Source: DAIDKA01 sp035487155 (GTDB lineage: Bacteria > Pseudomonadota > Gammaproteobacteria > Steroidobacterales > Steroidobacteraceae). From it: DNA of 64,000 bases. A program made the position numbers and the translations under genes. Shown piece by piece: positions 1 through 8,462 of this stretch. The notes below the pieces were generated by a model. That model was not told the DNA's origin. It ran no database searches and was given only the letters and a program-made list of their open reading frames with translations. The stretch lies in the NCBI GenBank assembly GCA_035487155.1, contig DATHMK010000005.1:1-64000 (forward strand), written 5' to 3'. The first letter of the stretch is position 1. Each line of letters starts with the position of its first letter.

Positions 1-69
1 CGCTCGCCGCCGGTGACCGTAAATTTCATTGGCCGAGTGGCCGGCGCCCGGATGATCATCCGGGCTTAA
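1..69 (+). CDS. Possible 3' end of an upstream gene (partial)
   Basis: Frame 1 is open from the window edge to a TAA at 67-69 and would encode a 22-residue tail ending MIIRA. Most of its codons end in G or C, as expected for a gene in this genome. Frame 3 is also open, to a TAG at 84-86, but with weaker third-position GC. Too little is visible to name a family, and the segment may be non-coding. Confidence 0.3.
   Translation, partial: RSPPVTVNFIGRVAGARMIIRA
46..65. repeat. Perfect 20-bp palindrome upstream of the exported SDR
   Basis: GCCCGGAT and ATCCGGGC flank a central GATC, giving a perfect 20-bp palindrome about 40 bp before the SDR start. It could form a hairpin at the end of the upstream gene or be a protein-binding site. 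No T-tract follows, so a rho-independent terminator is not well supported. Confidence 0.4.
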
Positions 70-102
70 GCGAGCTGGGACTATAGAAGAGGGGGTTGAA
101 TC

Positions 103-927
103 GTGCGCTTAGTGAAAAAAATGTTCGTGGTCCTGGGGTTCGGTCTCGCCATGGCGGGCAGTGCGGGCGGCGCCGCGGCCGAAACGGTACTGATCACGGG
201 TGCCAATCAGGGCATCGGCCTGGAGTTCGCCAAGGAATACGCCGCACGTGGCTGGATGGTCATCGCCACCCATCGCCGCACGACGACCCCGGAAGAGCTG
301 GCGAAGCTCGCTGCGAAATATCCCAAAGTTCGCATTGAGCGCATGGACGTAACCGACCCCGCGCAGATCGCCGCGCTCGGGGCAAAGCTCAAGGGCGTTC
401 CCATCGACATTCTGCTGAACAATGCGGGGCTGGTGCGCACCGATCCGGTCAACAAGCCCGGCGGCAACACCAATCAGATGTTCGGCACCCTGGACTACAA
501 GCTGCTGGATGACTTCATCCACACCAATGTCGCCGGTCCTTTGATGATCACCGAGACCTTCATCGGCAATGTGAAGGCCAGCCGGCAGAAGAAAATCATC
601 GCCATCAGCTCGGCGGCCGGCTCGGTGTCGGTGCCGCCGTTCATGCCCAATGGCTCACCGGTGCCGGATCATTACTGGTATCGCATCAGCAAGGCGGCCC
701 TGAACAGCGCGATGCGTCTGCTGAGCGCGCAGTTCAAGGCCGACGGAGTGATTGTCGTGATGTTCCATCCCGGCGGTGTGCAGGTGGAGAGTTTTGGGGA
801 GGACAAGCTGCCGGGCTTCGTGCCGCCCCCGGAGGCCGTGGGCAAGATGATCAGGACCATCGATGGGTTGACCCTCAAGGACAGCGGGCGATTCATGGAC
901 AACGATGGCAAGGATCATCCGTGGTAG
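103..927 (+). CDS. Short-chain dehydrogenase/reductase with signal peptide
   Basis: This 274-residue protein starts with a GTG preceded by a purine-rich ribosome-binding site (gaagaggggg). Residues 1-26 look like a Sec signal peptide (two lysines, a hydrophobic core, then an Ala-rich cleavage region). Mature SDR features follow at once: the nucleotide-binding TGANQGIG at 32-39, NNAG at about 106-109, serines near 169-170 and the catalytic Y193-x-x-x-K197. SDRs reduce or oxidise alcohols and ketones with NAD(P)H and are normally cytoplasmic, so an export signal is odd. It closely resembles the exported SDR at 13634-14482 along its whole length, including the ITGAN-GIGLEFAK stretch. It overlaps the next gene by 7 bp. 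The substrate is unknown. Confidence 0.85.
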   Translation: MRLVKKMFVVLGFGLAMAGSAGGAAAETVLITGANQGIGLEFAKEYAARGWMVIATHRRTTTPEELAKLAAKYPKVRIERMDVTDPAQIAALGAKLKGVPIDILLNNAGLVRTDPVNKPGGNTNQMFGTLDYKLLDDFIHTNVAGPLMITETFIGNVKASRQKKIIAISSAAGSVSVPPFMPNGSPVPDHYWYRISKAALNSAMRLLSAQFKADGVIVVMFHPGGVQVESFGEDKLPGFVPPPEAVGKMIRTIDGLTLKDSGRFMDNDGKDHPW

Positions 928-1601
928 GGCTGCCAAAGGCCGCTGTGGCTGCTTTGCTGTGGTCCACTACCACTGTGGCCCAGCAGCCGGGCGTTGCGCC
1001 CGGAGAACACGCAGGAACCGATGGCATGTGTATTCCCGCCGAATCCCGCGCGGGTCGCACGCAGGGTTGTTTCGTAATCGCCGCCGTGCCCCTCGGCAGG
1101 CTGCGCGGCGAGCAGCTTTACTGGCACATCGACCGCTATCCTGATCGAGCGGCGGCTGAGAAGGAGCAAGCGGCGCGGTCTACCGTCCTGCAGGCGTATG
1201 GGACAATCTGGCTGTTCTCGATAGCCGACCGGGATTTCCAGAGCGTTCACGGCACGCATGTGGCCACCGTCGGCCCGTTGCCCCTTGGGAAGGCTGCGAG
1301 CTATACGGCTTGGTATATGGAAGCGACCTTCATGCCCGGCATGCAGTCGGCCGTGCATCGACACACGGGCCCTGAAGCCTGGTATGTCCTCTCAGGTGAG
1401 CAATGTCTGGAAACACCGGGCGGTAAATCGGTGATCCGAACGGGCCAGAGCGGCCTGGTAGCCGGCGGACAGCCGATGATCCTCACCGCCACGGGCGCCG
1501 CTGAACGTCGCTCCCTGGTCCTGATTCTGGGGGACTCCTCGCTGCCGAATGTATTGCCCGAGAAGGACTGGAAACCGAAAGGACTGTGCCTGGCACCTTG
1601 A
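921..1601 (+). CDS. Cupin-domain protein, probably exported
   Basis: This 226-residue protein starts at a GTG overlapping the stop of the SDR, so the two are probably translationally coupled. The N-terminus (PKAAVAALLWSTTTVAQQ) looks like a short signal peptide. The second half carries a cupin-type stretch: a sequence around AVHRHTGPEAWYVLSGEQ gives the H-x-H and Glu of motif 1 and the later glycine-rich strand fits motif 2. Cupins bind a metal or a small ligand in a beta barrel. Enzyme, isomerase or sensor roles are all possible and the sequence does not decide. The coupling to the SDR suggests a shared substrate. Confidence 0.65.
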   Translation: MVGLPKAAVAALLWSTTTVAQQPGVAPGEHAGTDGMCIPAESRAGRTQGCFVIAAVPLGRLRGEQLYWHIDRYPDRAAAEKEQAARSTVLQAYGTIWLFSIADRDFQSVHGTHVATVGPLPLGKAASYTAWYMEATFMPGMQSAVHRHTGPEAWYVLSGEQCLETPGGKSVIRTGQSGLVAGGQPMILTATGAAERRSLVLILGDSSLPNVLPEKDWKPKGLCLAP

Positions 1602-1651
1602 GGTGGCCGCGGCGCGGCGGCAGTCATCGCCGGTAGGACGAAGCCGCGCGG

Positions 1652-2035
1652 GTGGTCAAGACCGCGCCGTTCTCCACAGCTGCCAGGAAGGTGCTCATCA
1701 AGGACGACGAACTTTGCGAGGCAATCGCAGAGGCGCTGGCAGGCCAATGCGATGCTCCGGGCGGGGGCGTTTATAAGAAACGGCTCAACAAAAACAGACA
1801 TCGAAGCATCGTGCTCGCGAAAGGTGGTCGGCTCTGGAATTACACCTATCTCTTCGCCAAGAAGGATCGAGATAACATCGATGTTAAGGAGCTCGAGGGG
1901 TTTCGAAAGCTGGCCAAGGCGTATGACGCGGCCACGGATAGGCAGCTTTCAAAACTGCTTGCAGACAAGGATCTCACGGAGATTTGCAATGGCGACAAAG
2001 CGAAAGTTCAAGAGCGACGCGTTCGAGGCGATTGA
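1652..2035 (+). CDS. RelE/HigB-like type II toxin
   Basis: This 127-residue basic protein resembles the RelE-type toxin family, which acts as a ribosome-dependent mRNA interferase. Visible hallmarks are the DDELCEAIAEAL helix, the GGGVYKKRL segment, a conserved basic strand ending in IVLAKGG, the YLFAKKDRDNI stretch and a C-terminal helix followed by LTEIC. It starts at GTG 1652; no later start would keep the first helix. The next gene, its expected antitoxin, overlaps it by 47 bp, the usual toxin-first arrangement of this family. Base composition is less GC-rich than in the neighbours, which fits a transferred module. The antitoxin frame is broken, so this toxin may be inactive, silenced or neutralised by another locus. 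Confidence 0.75.
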   Translation: MVKTAPFSTAARKVLIKDDELCEAIAEALAGQCDAPGGGVYKKRLNKNRHRSIVLAKGGRLWNYTYLFAKKDRDNIDVKELEGFRKLAKAYDAATDRQLSKLLADKDLTEICNGDKAKVQERRVRGD

Positions 2036-2310
2036 TTCGTCCGCGGCCGCATTGCATCGGGTCGGCGCCATAGGTAAGGCGACGATGAAAGACTTCGATG
2101 CTACCTGTATCGAGGATCTCGCCGATGAGGCCCGCGCAAATCAAATCGCTGCGCGAGCGGAATAAGGTGCGCCAACCGGTGTTTGCGCGTTACCTGAACA
2201 CCAGCGAGAGCGCAGTGGAGAAGTGGGAGACGGGCGCCAAGAAGCCAAGTGGCATGGCGCTCAAGTTACTCAAAATCGTCGAAAAGCATGGGCTCGAAGT
2301 ATTGGCCTAG
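1989..2310 (+). pseudogene. Frameshifted XRE/HigA-like antitoxin
   Basis: The frame starting at ATG 1989 (MATKRKFKSDAFEAI) encodes the N-terminal arm typical of the partner antitoxin, but it runs to a stop at 2163-2165. The C-terminal helix-turn-helix domain (RPAQIKSLRERN, then QPVFARYLNTSESAVEKWETGAKKPSG and LKLLKIVEKHGLEVLA) lies in the +1 frame and ends at 2310. The two parts would join into one protein of about 106 residues if one base were removed between about 2109 and 2130. No obvious slippery sequence is present there, so a mutation or a sequencing error is more likely than programmed frameshifting. The second part could still be made alone from ATG 2098 or 2125, as a DNA-binding domain without its toxin-binding arm. 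Confidence 0.75.
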
Positions 2311-2397
2311 CACGGCTCACACGCTGCTACGGTGGTCCGAGGTAAGGTGTTCGCAAGGTGAGCGGGGTCACATGCGTAGTAACACACGGATGAAAAA

Positions 2398-2422
2398 AAG
2401 GCCGCTGGTTCACAGCGGCCTT
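2398..2422 (-). terminator. Rho-independent terminator of the TonB receptor gene
   Basis: AAGGCCGCTG and CAGCGGCCTT form a perfect 10-bp stem around a 5-base loop. On the minus strand the stem is followed by a run of T (the plus-strand A-run at 2393-2399). It lies about 30 bp beyond the stop of the TonB receptor gene and has the correct orientation. Confidence 0.9.
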
Positions 2423-2450
2423 GCCCCTCTCCCTTGCTCCGGTCTTGTGC

Positions 2451-5216
2451 TTATTTCAAGTGCGCCGTCAGCTGCAGATACCACTCGGCCGGCTCGTTGT
2501 AGGTGCCACCCAGCTCGCCCGCACCGATGTTCGGCGAGCCGGTGGTGATGAACCGGTCGTTGGTGATGTTGGTGCCGCCCAGCGCCAGGTCATAACGCTC
2601 GTCCGAGGTGATGTAGTGCACCGAGGCACCCAGCATGCGCGTCGCGGGGTCACGCAGCTCGGGGGTGTTCAACGAGTCGTTGAACATCTCGGCCGTATAG
2701 GTGAAGTCGACGATGAAGCGCAGTGACGACTCGTTGGGCAGCAGGTAGGTGTACTCCGGATAGAAGGTCAGTTTGTACTTCGGCGTCTTCGGCAGCCGCG
2801 CATCCAGGGGATTGCCGCCCACGATGTCGCAGACCGGTCCGCCCGTGGCCGGGTTGATCGCGGTCGTGGGACATTCGTTGAGGCCGACCCCGGGGAGGAT
2901 TTCCTGCGGAATGTTGGCGCTCGGATTGACGTAGGTGTAATACGCGTCGATGTACGAACCGGAGAAATTCAGGGACAGTCCGCCCCCGATCACCGACTGC
3001 ACCTCAAGTTCCGCGCCCTTGATCTTGGCATTGCCGGCGTTGGTGTATACCGGTGAGATGCCCTGCTGGATATCCAGCTGGATGCCGGTGTAGTCGGTGT
3101 AGAACAGCGCGGCATTCACCTTCAGATGGTGATTGAGCCACTCGGATTTTTCTCCCAGCTCCCAGGTCTTGGTGTACTCAGGAGAGAACTGCGCGTCGGT
3201 GGCGCTGGGGATGTTTGCCGACAGGCGCGTGGTCCAGCCACCGGCCTTGAAGCCCTTGCCCCAGCTCAGGTACGCCATGGCGTCATCGCTGAAGTGCCAC
3301 TGTGCCGCCAGGGTGGGATCGAACACATTCCAGGTCTGCTTGTTGTCCCCCACCGGGAAATAGCGATCGACATACCCGCCACCCAGGGGATAGGAATACC
3401 CCTGCGGACCCAGCACCACATTGCACAGCGCCGAGCCGTACGGGAAGCAGTTCAGATCGCCCTGGCCGCCGATGAACTCTTCGGTCACGCGGGTGAAGCG
3501 GCCGCCGGCGGTGAAGCTCAGCTGATCAGTGACCTTGTAATCCCCGTGCACGAACACCGCCGCGTTCTTGTTGTTCGCGTCGTTCTGGATGTCGTACACG
3601 TACAGCAGGCTCTCGAAGGGCACGTAGTCGTGCACGAAACCCGCCTCTTCGAAGTAATACAGGCCGGTGACGTAATTCAACGCATCGTTGAAGGCCTTGC
3701 CGTTCAGCTGGAACTCCTGGGAGACCTGCCACTGGTGCTGGTGGTCGGTGACTTCCTGCAGGGTTTCCGGGGTGCCATCCAGGTCAGTGCCGATCGACCA
3801 GGTGATCTGCCGGTAGCCGCTGATCGACTTGAAGGACAGGTCGTCGTTGAACTCGTGCTGTGCCGTCAGTGAAAACCCGAAATAATCATTGTCGGCGAAG
3901 TCAGGCCCATTCGCGTAGGTGGTGTCGATATCGCCGGTCTGGTTGGCACCCGGGTAGTCGTACAGTCGCGGGCTGTTGGAGCCGAGGTAGGGCAGACCCG
4001 CCGCAACGTTGGCAGCGTTGAACGGTCCTGCCGGACCCCCGACGTAGCCGGCGCCCAGCAGCGCCGCACCGCCGGTGGACAGTCCCGGCACCTGTGCCCG
4101 GGGAGATGCGCACAGGCCCGCCAGTCCCGCATTCCCGGCTGAGCCTATGGGGAACGCATAGATCCCAGGTCCCACCGCCGAGGCATTCTGGATGTTGGTG
4201 TTGATGTTCGCAGCGTTGCTGCTGATGCAGGTGTTGTACAGGGTGGCGAAGGTCGAGGTGGTCAGATTGCCCTGGTACGTCTGCAGAATGGTGTAAGGCA
4301 GAGACTCCTGGGCCTGATGGTTCAGGTCCGCCGTCAAGGTCACCGTGGTCTTGTCGGAGGTCAGCCACAACAGCTTGCCGCGTATGGTCTGAACATCGTA
4401 GCCGCCGTAAGCGTCCCCGGTCTGGTAGCCCGCCTTCGGATAGGCGTCCTGCGGGTCGACGACGAACGCGGTCTCACCCTGCGGAGAATTGCCCGGATAG
4501 GGAATGACTCTCTGGTAACCGTCCCGATTCTGGGTGGACACGGTGATGGAGGAGAGCAGGGTGTCCTTGATGAGAGGTATATCCGTCGTGAATCCGAAGT
4601 CGCGGCGGTTCAGGCTGCCGGTTGTGGCCTGGGCGGTGAACTTCTCTTCGTTGCCCGGCGTGTGGGTGATGATGCTGATGGCGCCGCCTTCGGTATTGGC
4701 ACCGAACAGGGTGCCCTGAGGTCCCTTCAGGATCTCGACACGGTCCACGTCCAGCAGATCCTGGTTGGCACCGATGGTGCGGGCCAGGTAGACGCCGTCC
4801 AGGTACACGCCCACCGCAGGATTGAGGTTGAACGCGAAGTCGTCCTGTCCGACGCCGCGAATGGAGGCGGAGAGCACCGAACGGTCGCCGGAGAAGGGTG
4901 AGCCGGCCTGGAGATTCACGCTGGGCGTCAGATTACCCAGGGCATCGACGCTGACCAGATTGCGCTGCTGCAGGGAATCCGCGGTGAAGGCCGTGATGGC
5001 AATGGGCACCGTCTGTACGTTTTCCTGGCGACGCTCGGCGGTGACGACGACCTCCTGCAGAGTGCCGCTATCGTTGGCCGCGGCGGGCGTCGGCGGTGCG
5101 GTCTGCGCGTAGGCTCCCCCGGTGCCGACTGCCAGCCCCGCAATCGCCCAGAATGCGATCGGACGGCTGCGCCGTGTCCTGGTTGCGGGTCCCTTTGAGC
5201 CTGCTGCGTCTTTCAT
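2451..5216 (-). CDS. TonB-dependent outer-membrane receptor
   Basis: This 921-residue protein imports a substrate across the outer membrane using TonB energy. It has a basic N-terminus and signal peptide ending near residue 38 (GGAYAQ), followed by a TonB box (LQEVVVTAERR). Next comes the plug domain, with the RGVGQDDF and QGTLFGANTEGGAI motifs, and a long beta barrel ending WYLQLTAHLK. An AAGG-rich ribosome-binding site precedes the ATG. It resembles the receptors common in sphingomonads and steroid or aromatic degraders rather than classic siderophore receptors, but the ligand cannot be read from the sequence. It is monocistronic, has a strong terminator, and faces an AraC-type gene across a 361-bp region, so that regulator is a candidate controller. 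Confidence 0.92.
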   Translation of the reverse strand: MKDAAGSKGPATRTRRSRPIAFWAIAGLAVGTGGAYAQTAPPTPAAANDSGTLQEVVVTAERRQENVQTVPIAITAFTADSLQQRNLVSVDALGNLTPSVNLQAGSPFSGDRSVLSASIRGVGQDDFAFNLNPAVGVYLDGVYLARTIGANQDLLDVDRVEILKGPQGTLFGANTEGGAISIITHTPGNEEKFTAQATTGSLNRRDFGFTTDIPLIKDTLLSSITVSTQNRDGYQRVIPYPGNSPQGETAFVVDPQDAYPKAGYQTGDAYGGYDVQTIRGKLLWLTSDKTTVTLTADLNHQAQESLPYTILQTYQGNLTTSTFATLYNTCISSNAANINTNIQNASAVGPGIYAFPIGSAGNAGLAGLCASPRAQVPGLSTGGAALLGAGYVGGPAGPFNAANVAAGLPYLGSNSPRLYDYPGANQTGDIDTTYANGPDFADNDYFGFSLTAQHEFNDDLSFKSISGYRQITWSIGTDLDGTPETLQEVTDHQHQWQVSQEFQLNGKAFNDALNYVTGLYYFEEAGFVHDYVPFESLLYVYDIQNDANNKNAAVFVHGDYKVTDQLSFTAGGRFTRVTEEFIGGQGDLNCFPYGSALCNVVLGPQGYSYPLGGGYVDRYFPVGDNKQTWNVFDPTLAAQWHFSDDAMAYLSWGKGFKAGGWTTRLSANIPSATDAQFSPEYTKTWELGEKSEWLNHHLKVNAALFYTDYTGIQLDIQQGISPVYTNAGNAKIKGAELEVQSVIGGGLSLNFSGSYIDAYYTYVNPSANIPQEILPGVGLNECPTTAINPATGGPVCDIVGGNPLDARLPKTPKYKLTFYPEYTYLLPNESSLRFIVDFTYTAEMFNDSLNTPELRDPATRMLGASVHYITSDERYDLALGGTNITNDRFITTGSPNIGAGELGGTYNEPAEWYLQLTAHLK

Positions 5217-5577
5217 CCTGCGTCCCCTTAAAACAACATCCTGAATATGGGAGGGTGGATCGGACCACCGCAGTGCGCAGCCCCTGAGCTTCGAGTTCCA
5301 GGACCGCTATATTTCTGCGGTTCCGACGCCTCCCAGCGACGCGGAAGCCTATCGCGGCGCTTTACCGTGGTGCGCGGACCACAGTGCAAAGGGATGCTGA
5401 CAGCGCACCATCATCTGTAATACTGTGGCATGTAACGTACAGTCTGGGGAATAAAGGCGAAATTGCCTGCGGTAATGTGTCTAAGGTGTTGATCGGTCAA
5501 ATGCGCCTTGCGTACATTTCCGCCTCTGTGCCACATTCATGAGGCTCGACGCCAAGCGAGCTTTCGGAGGCTAGAAA
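5217..5577. promoter_or_regulatory. Divergent intergenic region, TonB receptor / AraC regulator
   Basis: This 361-bp stretch holds no convincing gene and should carry both promoters. Short inverted repeats are visible: GTGGT-N6-ACCAC at 5367-5382, and ACTGT-N12-ACAGT at 5422-5443 enclosing TGTA-ACG-TACA at 5431-5441. The second set is a candidate operator. The stretch from 5400 to 5480 is clearly more AT-rich than its surroundings. I could not assign -35 and -10 boxes with confidence. Confidence 0.45.
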
Positions 5578-6531
5578 ATGGGGGTTAGCCTGGACCAAGG
5601 GCGTCCCGGACACTGGTCGACGGATGGCGTCGATCAGCGCCGGGCACTGGCCTACTGGGTGGACACGGTCTGTGACCGTTTCCTGGAGCTCGACATCGAC
5701 ACTCCGGTGCGCAGTCACTTCCGGGCCTGTCTGGACCAGATCGATTTCGGTCCGGCGACCTTGAGTTTCGTGGGCGCCGCCAGTCAGCACATCCGACGCA
5801 CCCCGGCCAAGATCTCGCGCACCCGCTATGCCACTTACTGCCTGGTGCAGTTCCGGGTGGGATATGGAACCTTGCGGCAGCGCGGCAAGGAGCTGCAGGC
5901 CCGCGCCGGAGAATGCGTGTTGATCGATGGCACCGAGCCCTATGACCTGGATTGCCCGCAGGCCACCACGGCGGCGATTCTGCGCATGCCAGAGGACTGG
6001 CTGCGGCGCTGGCTGCCAAACCCGGAAGTGTCCTCACCGACGCTGTTCGCACACGGTGACTGGAGTGCGGCGCTGTGTTCGGCCATGAGCAGCCTGCGCC
6101 TGGAGACCTGCAGTGATCTGGCCTTGCCGCGCAGTACGGTTGCCGAGCAGATTGCCTCGCTGCTGACACTGGCTGTGGGTCGGGGGGCCGAAGGGGAGAG
6201 CCCGCGGTCGTTATTGTCAGACCTGGTGGTGACGCTGCGCGACCGGCTGGAGGAAACTGACCTGTCACCGCTGGCTGTTGCGGCGCAACATGACATTTCC
6301 AAGCGCACCCTGCACTACGCCTTTGCGGCTGCGGGCACCACCTTCGTGGAACAGCTGATGAAGATGCGCCTGGAACGCGCCCGGGAAATACTCGCCGACC
6401 CGCGGCAGGCCGCGCCGCGCATCGAGGATGTCGCCACCCGCTGCGGCTTTACCGACCCCAGTCACTTTGCGCGCCGCTTCCGTCAGATGTATGGCCACGC
6501 CCCACTGCAGTACCGTCGCGCCGTGCTCTAG
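5578..6531 (+). CDS. AraC-family transcriptional regulator
   Basis: This 317-residue protein starts at an ATG with a good ribosome-binding site (cggagg at 5565-5570). The N-terminal two thirds resembles the AraC-binding-like domain of the FeaR/NahR-type regulators (ECVLIDGTEPYDLDCPQ, then a helix around MPEDWLRRWLP). The last 100 residues form a double helix-turn-helix (ISKRTLHYAF, then IEDVATRCGFTDPSHFARRFRQMYGHAPLQYRR). Regulators of this class often respond to aromatic or amine substrates. It could control the TonB receptor upstream, the PEP-synthase/biotin operon immediately downstream, or both. Confidence 0.9.
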   Translation: MGVSLDQGRPGHWSTDGVDQRRALAYWVDTVCDRFLELDIDTPVRSHFRACLDQIDFGPATLSFVGAASQHIRRTPAKISRTRYATYCLVQFRVGYGTLRQRGKELQARAGECVLIDGTEPYDLDCPQATTAAILRMPEDWLRRWLPNPEVSSPTLFAHGDWSAALCSAMSSLRLETCSDLALPRSTVAEQIASLLTLAVGRGAEGESPRSLLSDLVVTLRDRLEETDLSPLAVAAQHDISKRTLHYAFAAAGTTFVEQLMKMRLERAREILADPRQAAPRIEDVATRCGFTDPSHFARRFRQMYGHAPLQYRRAVL

Positions 6532-6629
6532 CGCCGGGTTTCGCGCTGCCAGCGCAATCGGGTCAGCTGTGGGTGCAATCGACCGCCCTGCTGATTGCAC
6601 CTCCTGATCCGCTGCCGCATGCTGAGCCG

Positions 6630-8447
6630 ATGTCACAGTCCAAACCCAAGCAGTTCCCGCTGCCCAGCTCGCTGAAAGTCGTAGCGGGGACCGAGAGCGC
6701 CCAGGCCGCATATCCGTACTACACCCAGTTCGAGCCGGCCGACGACCAGCGCTTCTGGTTCTACAACTCGATGCACTTCCCTGAGCCCATGTCCGCGTTC
6801 GACATGGTCACGGCCGAAGCGGCGTATTGCGCGCTGGGTGCCTCCAATACCCGGGTTCATTGTCTGCCGACGACGCTGGGAATCGATCACCGGATCATCA
6901 ACGGCCGGGTCTATATCGGCGGCAACGCGGTCACGGATCCCCAGGAGATCGCGCGCCGGCTCGAGGAGTTCAAGCAGCGCGCGTTCTACTACTACGCGAA
7001 CTGGGAGCGGCTCTACAGCCAATGGCGCGAGAAGATGATGGCGCTGATCAACCAGGCGCAGCAGCTTCCCAAGCCCGAACTGCCCGAATTCGAGCCGCTT
7101 GCCAATGTGCATGCGGGTCTGGGAGTGGCCGCCAACCACCGGCTGCTTGATACCTACCAGAAGACCCTCGAAGGCTACTACCGGATGTGGCACCACCACT
7201 TCGAGTTCCTGCTGCTGGGGTATGGCGCGTATCTGACCTTCTTCGACTTCTGCAAGAAGGCCTTTCCGGAAATCACCGATCAGACCATCGCTCGCATGGT
7301 GGCCGGCATCGAGGCCGAGATCTTCAGGCCCGATGATGAACTGCGGCGTCTGGCCCGGTGTGCCGTGGAGCTGGGCGTGGATTCCCAATTCAACGGCAAG
7401 CTCAGCGCCGATCAGCTCATCGACACGCTGCGGATGAGCGGGGAACCTGGCCACGCCTGGCTCAAGGAGCTTGAGACCTCACGTCACCCCTGGTTCAACA
7501 TCAACGTGGGCGATGGGTTCTACCACTACCACCGCGCCTGGAACGATGACCTCTCGATGCCCTTCGCGAGCCTGCCGGACTACATCGAGCGGGTGAAGGC
7601 GGGCGAGTCCCTGGAACGCCCCGTGGGCAAGCTGCTGGCGGAGCGCCAGCAGCTGATCGAAGACTACCGGGAGCTGTTGACCACGGATGATGAACGGGCC
7701 GCGTATGACCAGATGATCACGCTGGCGCATCGCGTATTCCCCTACGTGGAGGGCCACAAGTTCTACTGCGAGCACTGGTACACCAATCTGTTCTTCAACA
7801 AGATCCGCGAGTTCGGTGCATTGCTGGCGCAAAATGGTTTCTTCCCCGACACCGAGGATGTCTTCCATCTCACCCATTACGAGCTCGAATCCGCCATCAT
7901 TGATCTCATGACCGCGTGGTCCAACGGCTCTGCGCCACGCGGCCCGGCGCGCTGGCCGCAGGTGGTCGCGCAGCGTCGTGCCGCGATCCGCGAGTGGGCC
8001 AAGCATGAGACTCCCCCCGCGCTGGGCGCGGTCCCGGATGTCATCGATGATCCGGCCATCGTGATGCTGTGGGGCATCACGCGCGAGACGCTGGATTCGT
8101 GGCTCTCCGGTAGCGAACAGGATCCCAACGAACTGCGCGGTTTTGCCGCCTGCCGCGGCGTCGTCGAGGGCACGGCGCGTATCGTGAAAAGTGTCGACGA
8201 GATCTCACGGCTGCAGAAGGGCGACATCCTCGTCTGTCAGGTCACCAATCCCACCTGGGCGCCGATCTTCGGCAAGATCTCGGCAGCGGTCTCCGACATC
8301 GGTGGTTCGATGAGCCATGCGGCCATCGTGGCGCGCGAGTACGGTCTGCCCGCCGTGGTGGGCACCGGCAATGGCACCTCAAGGATCAAGGACGGACAGC
8401 GAATCCGCGTCGACGGTGGACGCGGTGTCGTGACCATTCTCCACTAG
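6630..8447 (+). CDS. PEP-utilising enzyme large subunit, like phenylphosphate synthase PpsA
   Basis: This protein is 605 residues from ATG 6630; a GTG at 6573 would add 19 residues, but they look like non-family sequence. The C-terminus holds the swivelling phosphohistidine domain of PEP synthase-type enzymes, with catalytic H563 in GGSMSHAAIVARE followed by GLPAVVGTG. The long N-terminal region lacks the ATP-grasp domain, which is supplied by the next gene. The split (large subunit with phosphohistidine, small ATP-binding subunit) and sizes match the phenylphosphate synthase of Thauera aromatica, which phosphorylates phenol. The PEP-binding barrel of true PEP synthase is not evident. The substrate is unknown; a phenol, enol or 2-oxo acid is possible. 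Confidence 0.8.
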   Translation: MSQSKPKQFPLPSSLKVVAGTESAQAAYPYYTQFEPADDQRFWFYNSMHFPEPMSAFDMVTAEAAYCALGASNTRVHCLPTTLGIDHRIINGRVYIGGNAVTDPQEIARRLEEFKQRAFYYYANWERLYSQWREKMMALINQAQQLPKPELPEFEPLANVHAGLGVAANHRLLDTYQKTLEGYYRMWHHHFEFLLLGYGAYLTFFDFCKKAFPEITDQTIARMVAGIEAEIFRPDDELRRLARCAVELGVDSQFNGKLSADQLIDTLRMSGEPGHAWLKELETSRHPWFNINVGDGFYHYHRAWNDDLSMPFASLPDYIERVKAGESLERPVGKLLAERQQLIEDYRELLTTDDERAAYDQMITLAHRVFPYVEGHKFYCEHWYTNLFFNKIREFGALLAQNGFFPDTEDVFHLTHYELESAIIDLMTAWSNGSAPRGPARWPQVVAQRRAAIREWAKHETPPALGAVPDVIDDPAIVMLWGITRETLDSWLSGSEQDPNELRGFAACRGVVEGTARIVKSVDEISRLQKGDILVCQVTNPTWAPIFGKISAAVSDIGGSMSHAAIVAREYGLPAVVGTGNGTSRIKDGQRIRVDGGRGVVTILH

Positions 8448-8462
8448 CGGGCGAGCGCAAGC

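Noticed and set aside
46..65. Rho-independent terminator at the left edge
   Set aside because: The palindrome has no T-tract on either side, so it is recorded as a repeat only.
2098..2140. Programmed frameshift in the antitoxin gene
   Set aside because: No slippery heptamer, stimulatory stop context or stem-loop is apparent, and the family is normally encoded in one frame.
2098..2310. Stand-alone 70-residue helix-turn-helix gene
   Set aside because: The sequence is the C-terminal half of the frameshifted antitoxin, and its N-terminal codons before 2125 have no family resemblance; it may still be translated, but it is not treated as a separate gene.
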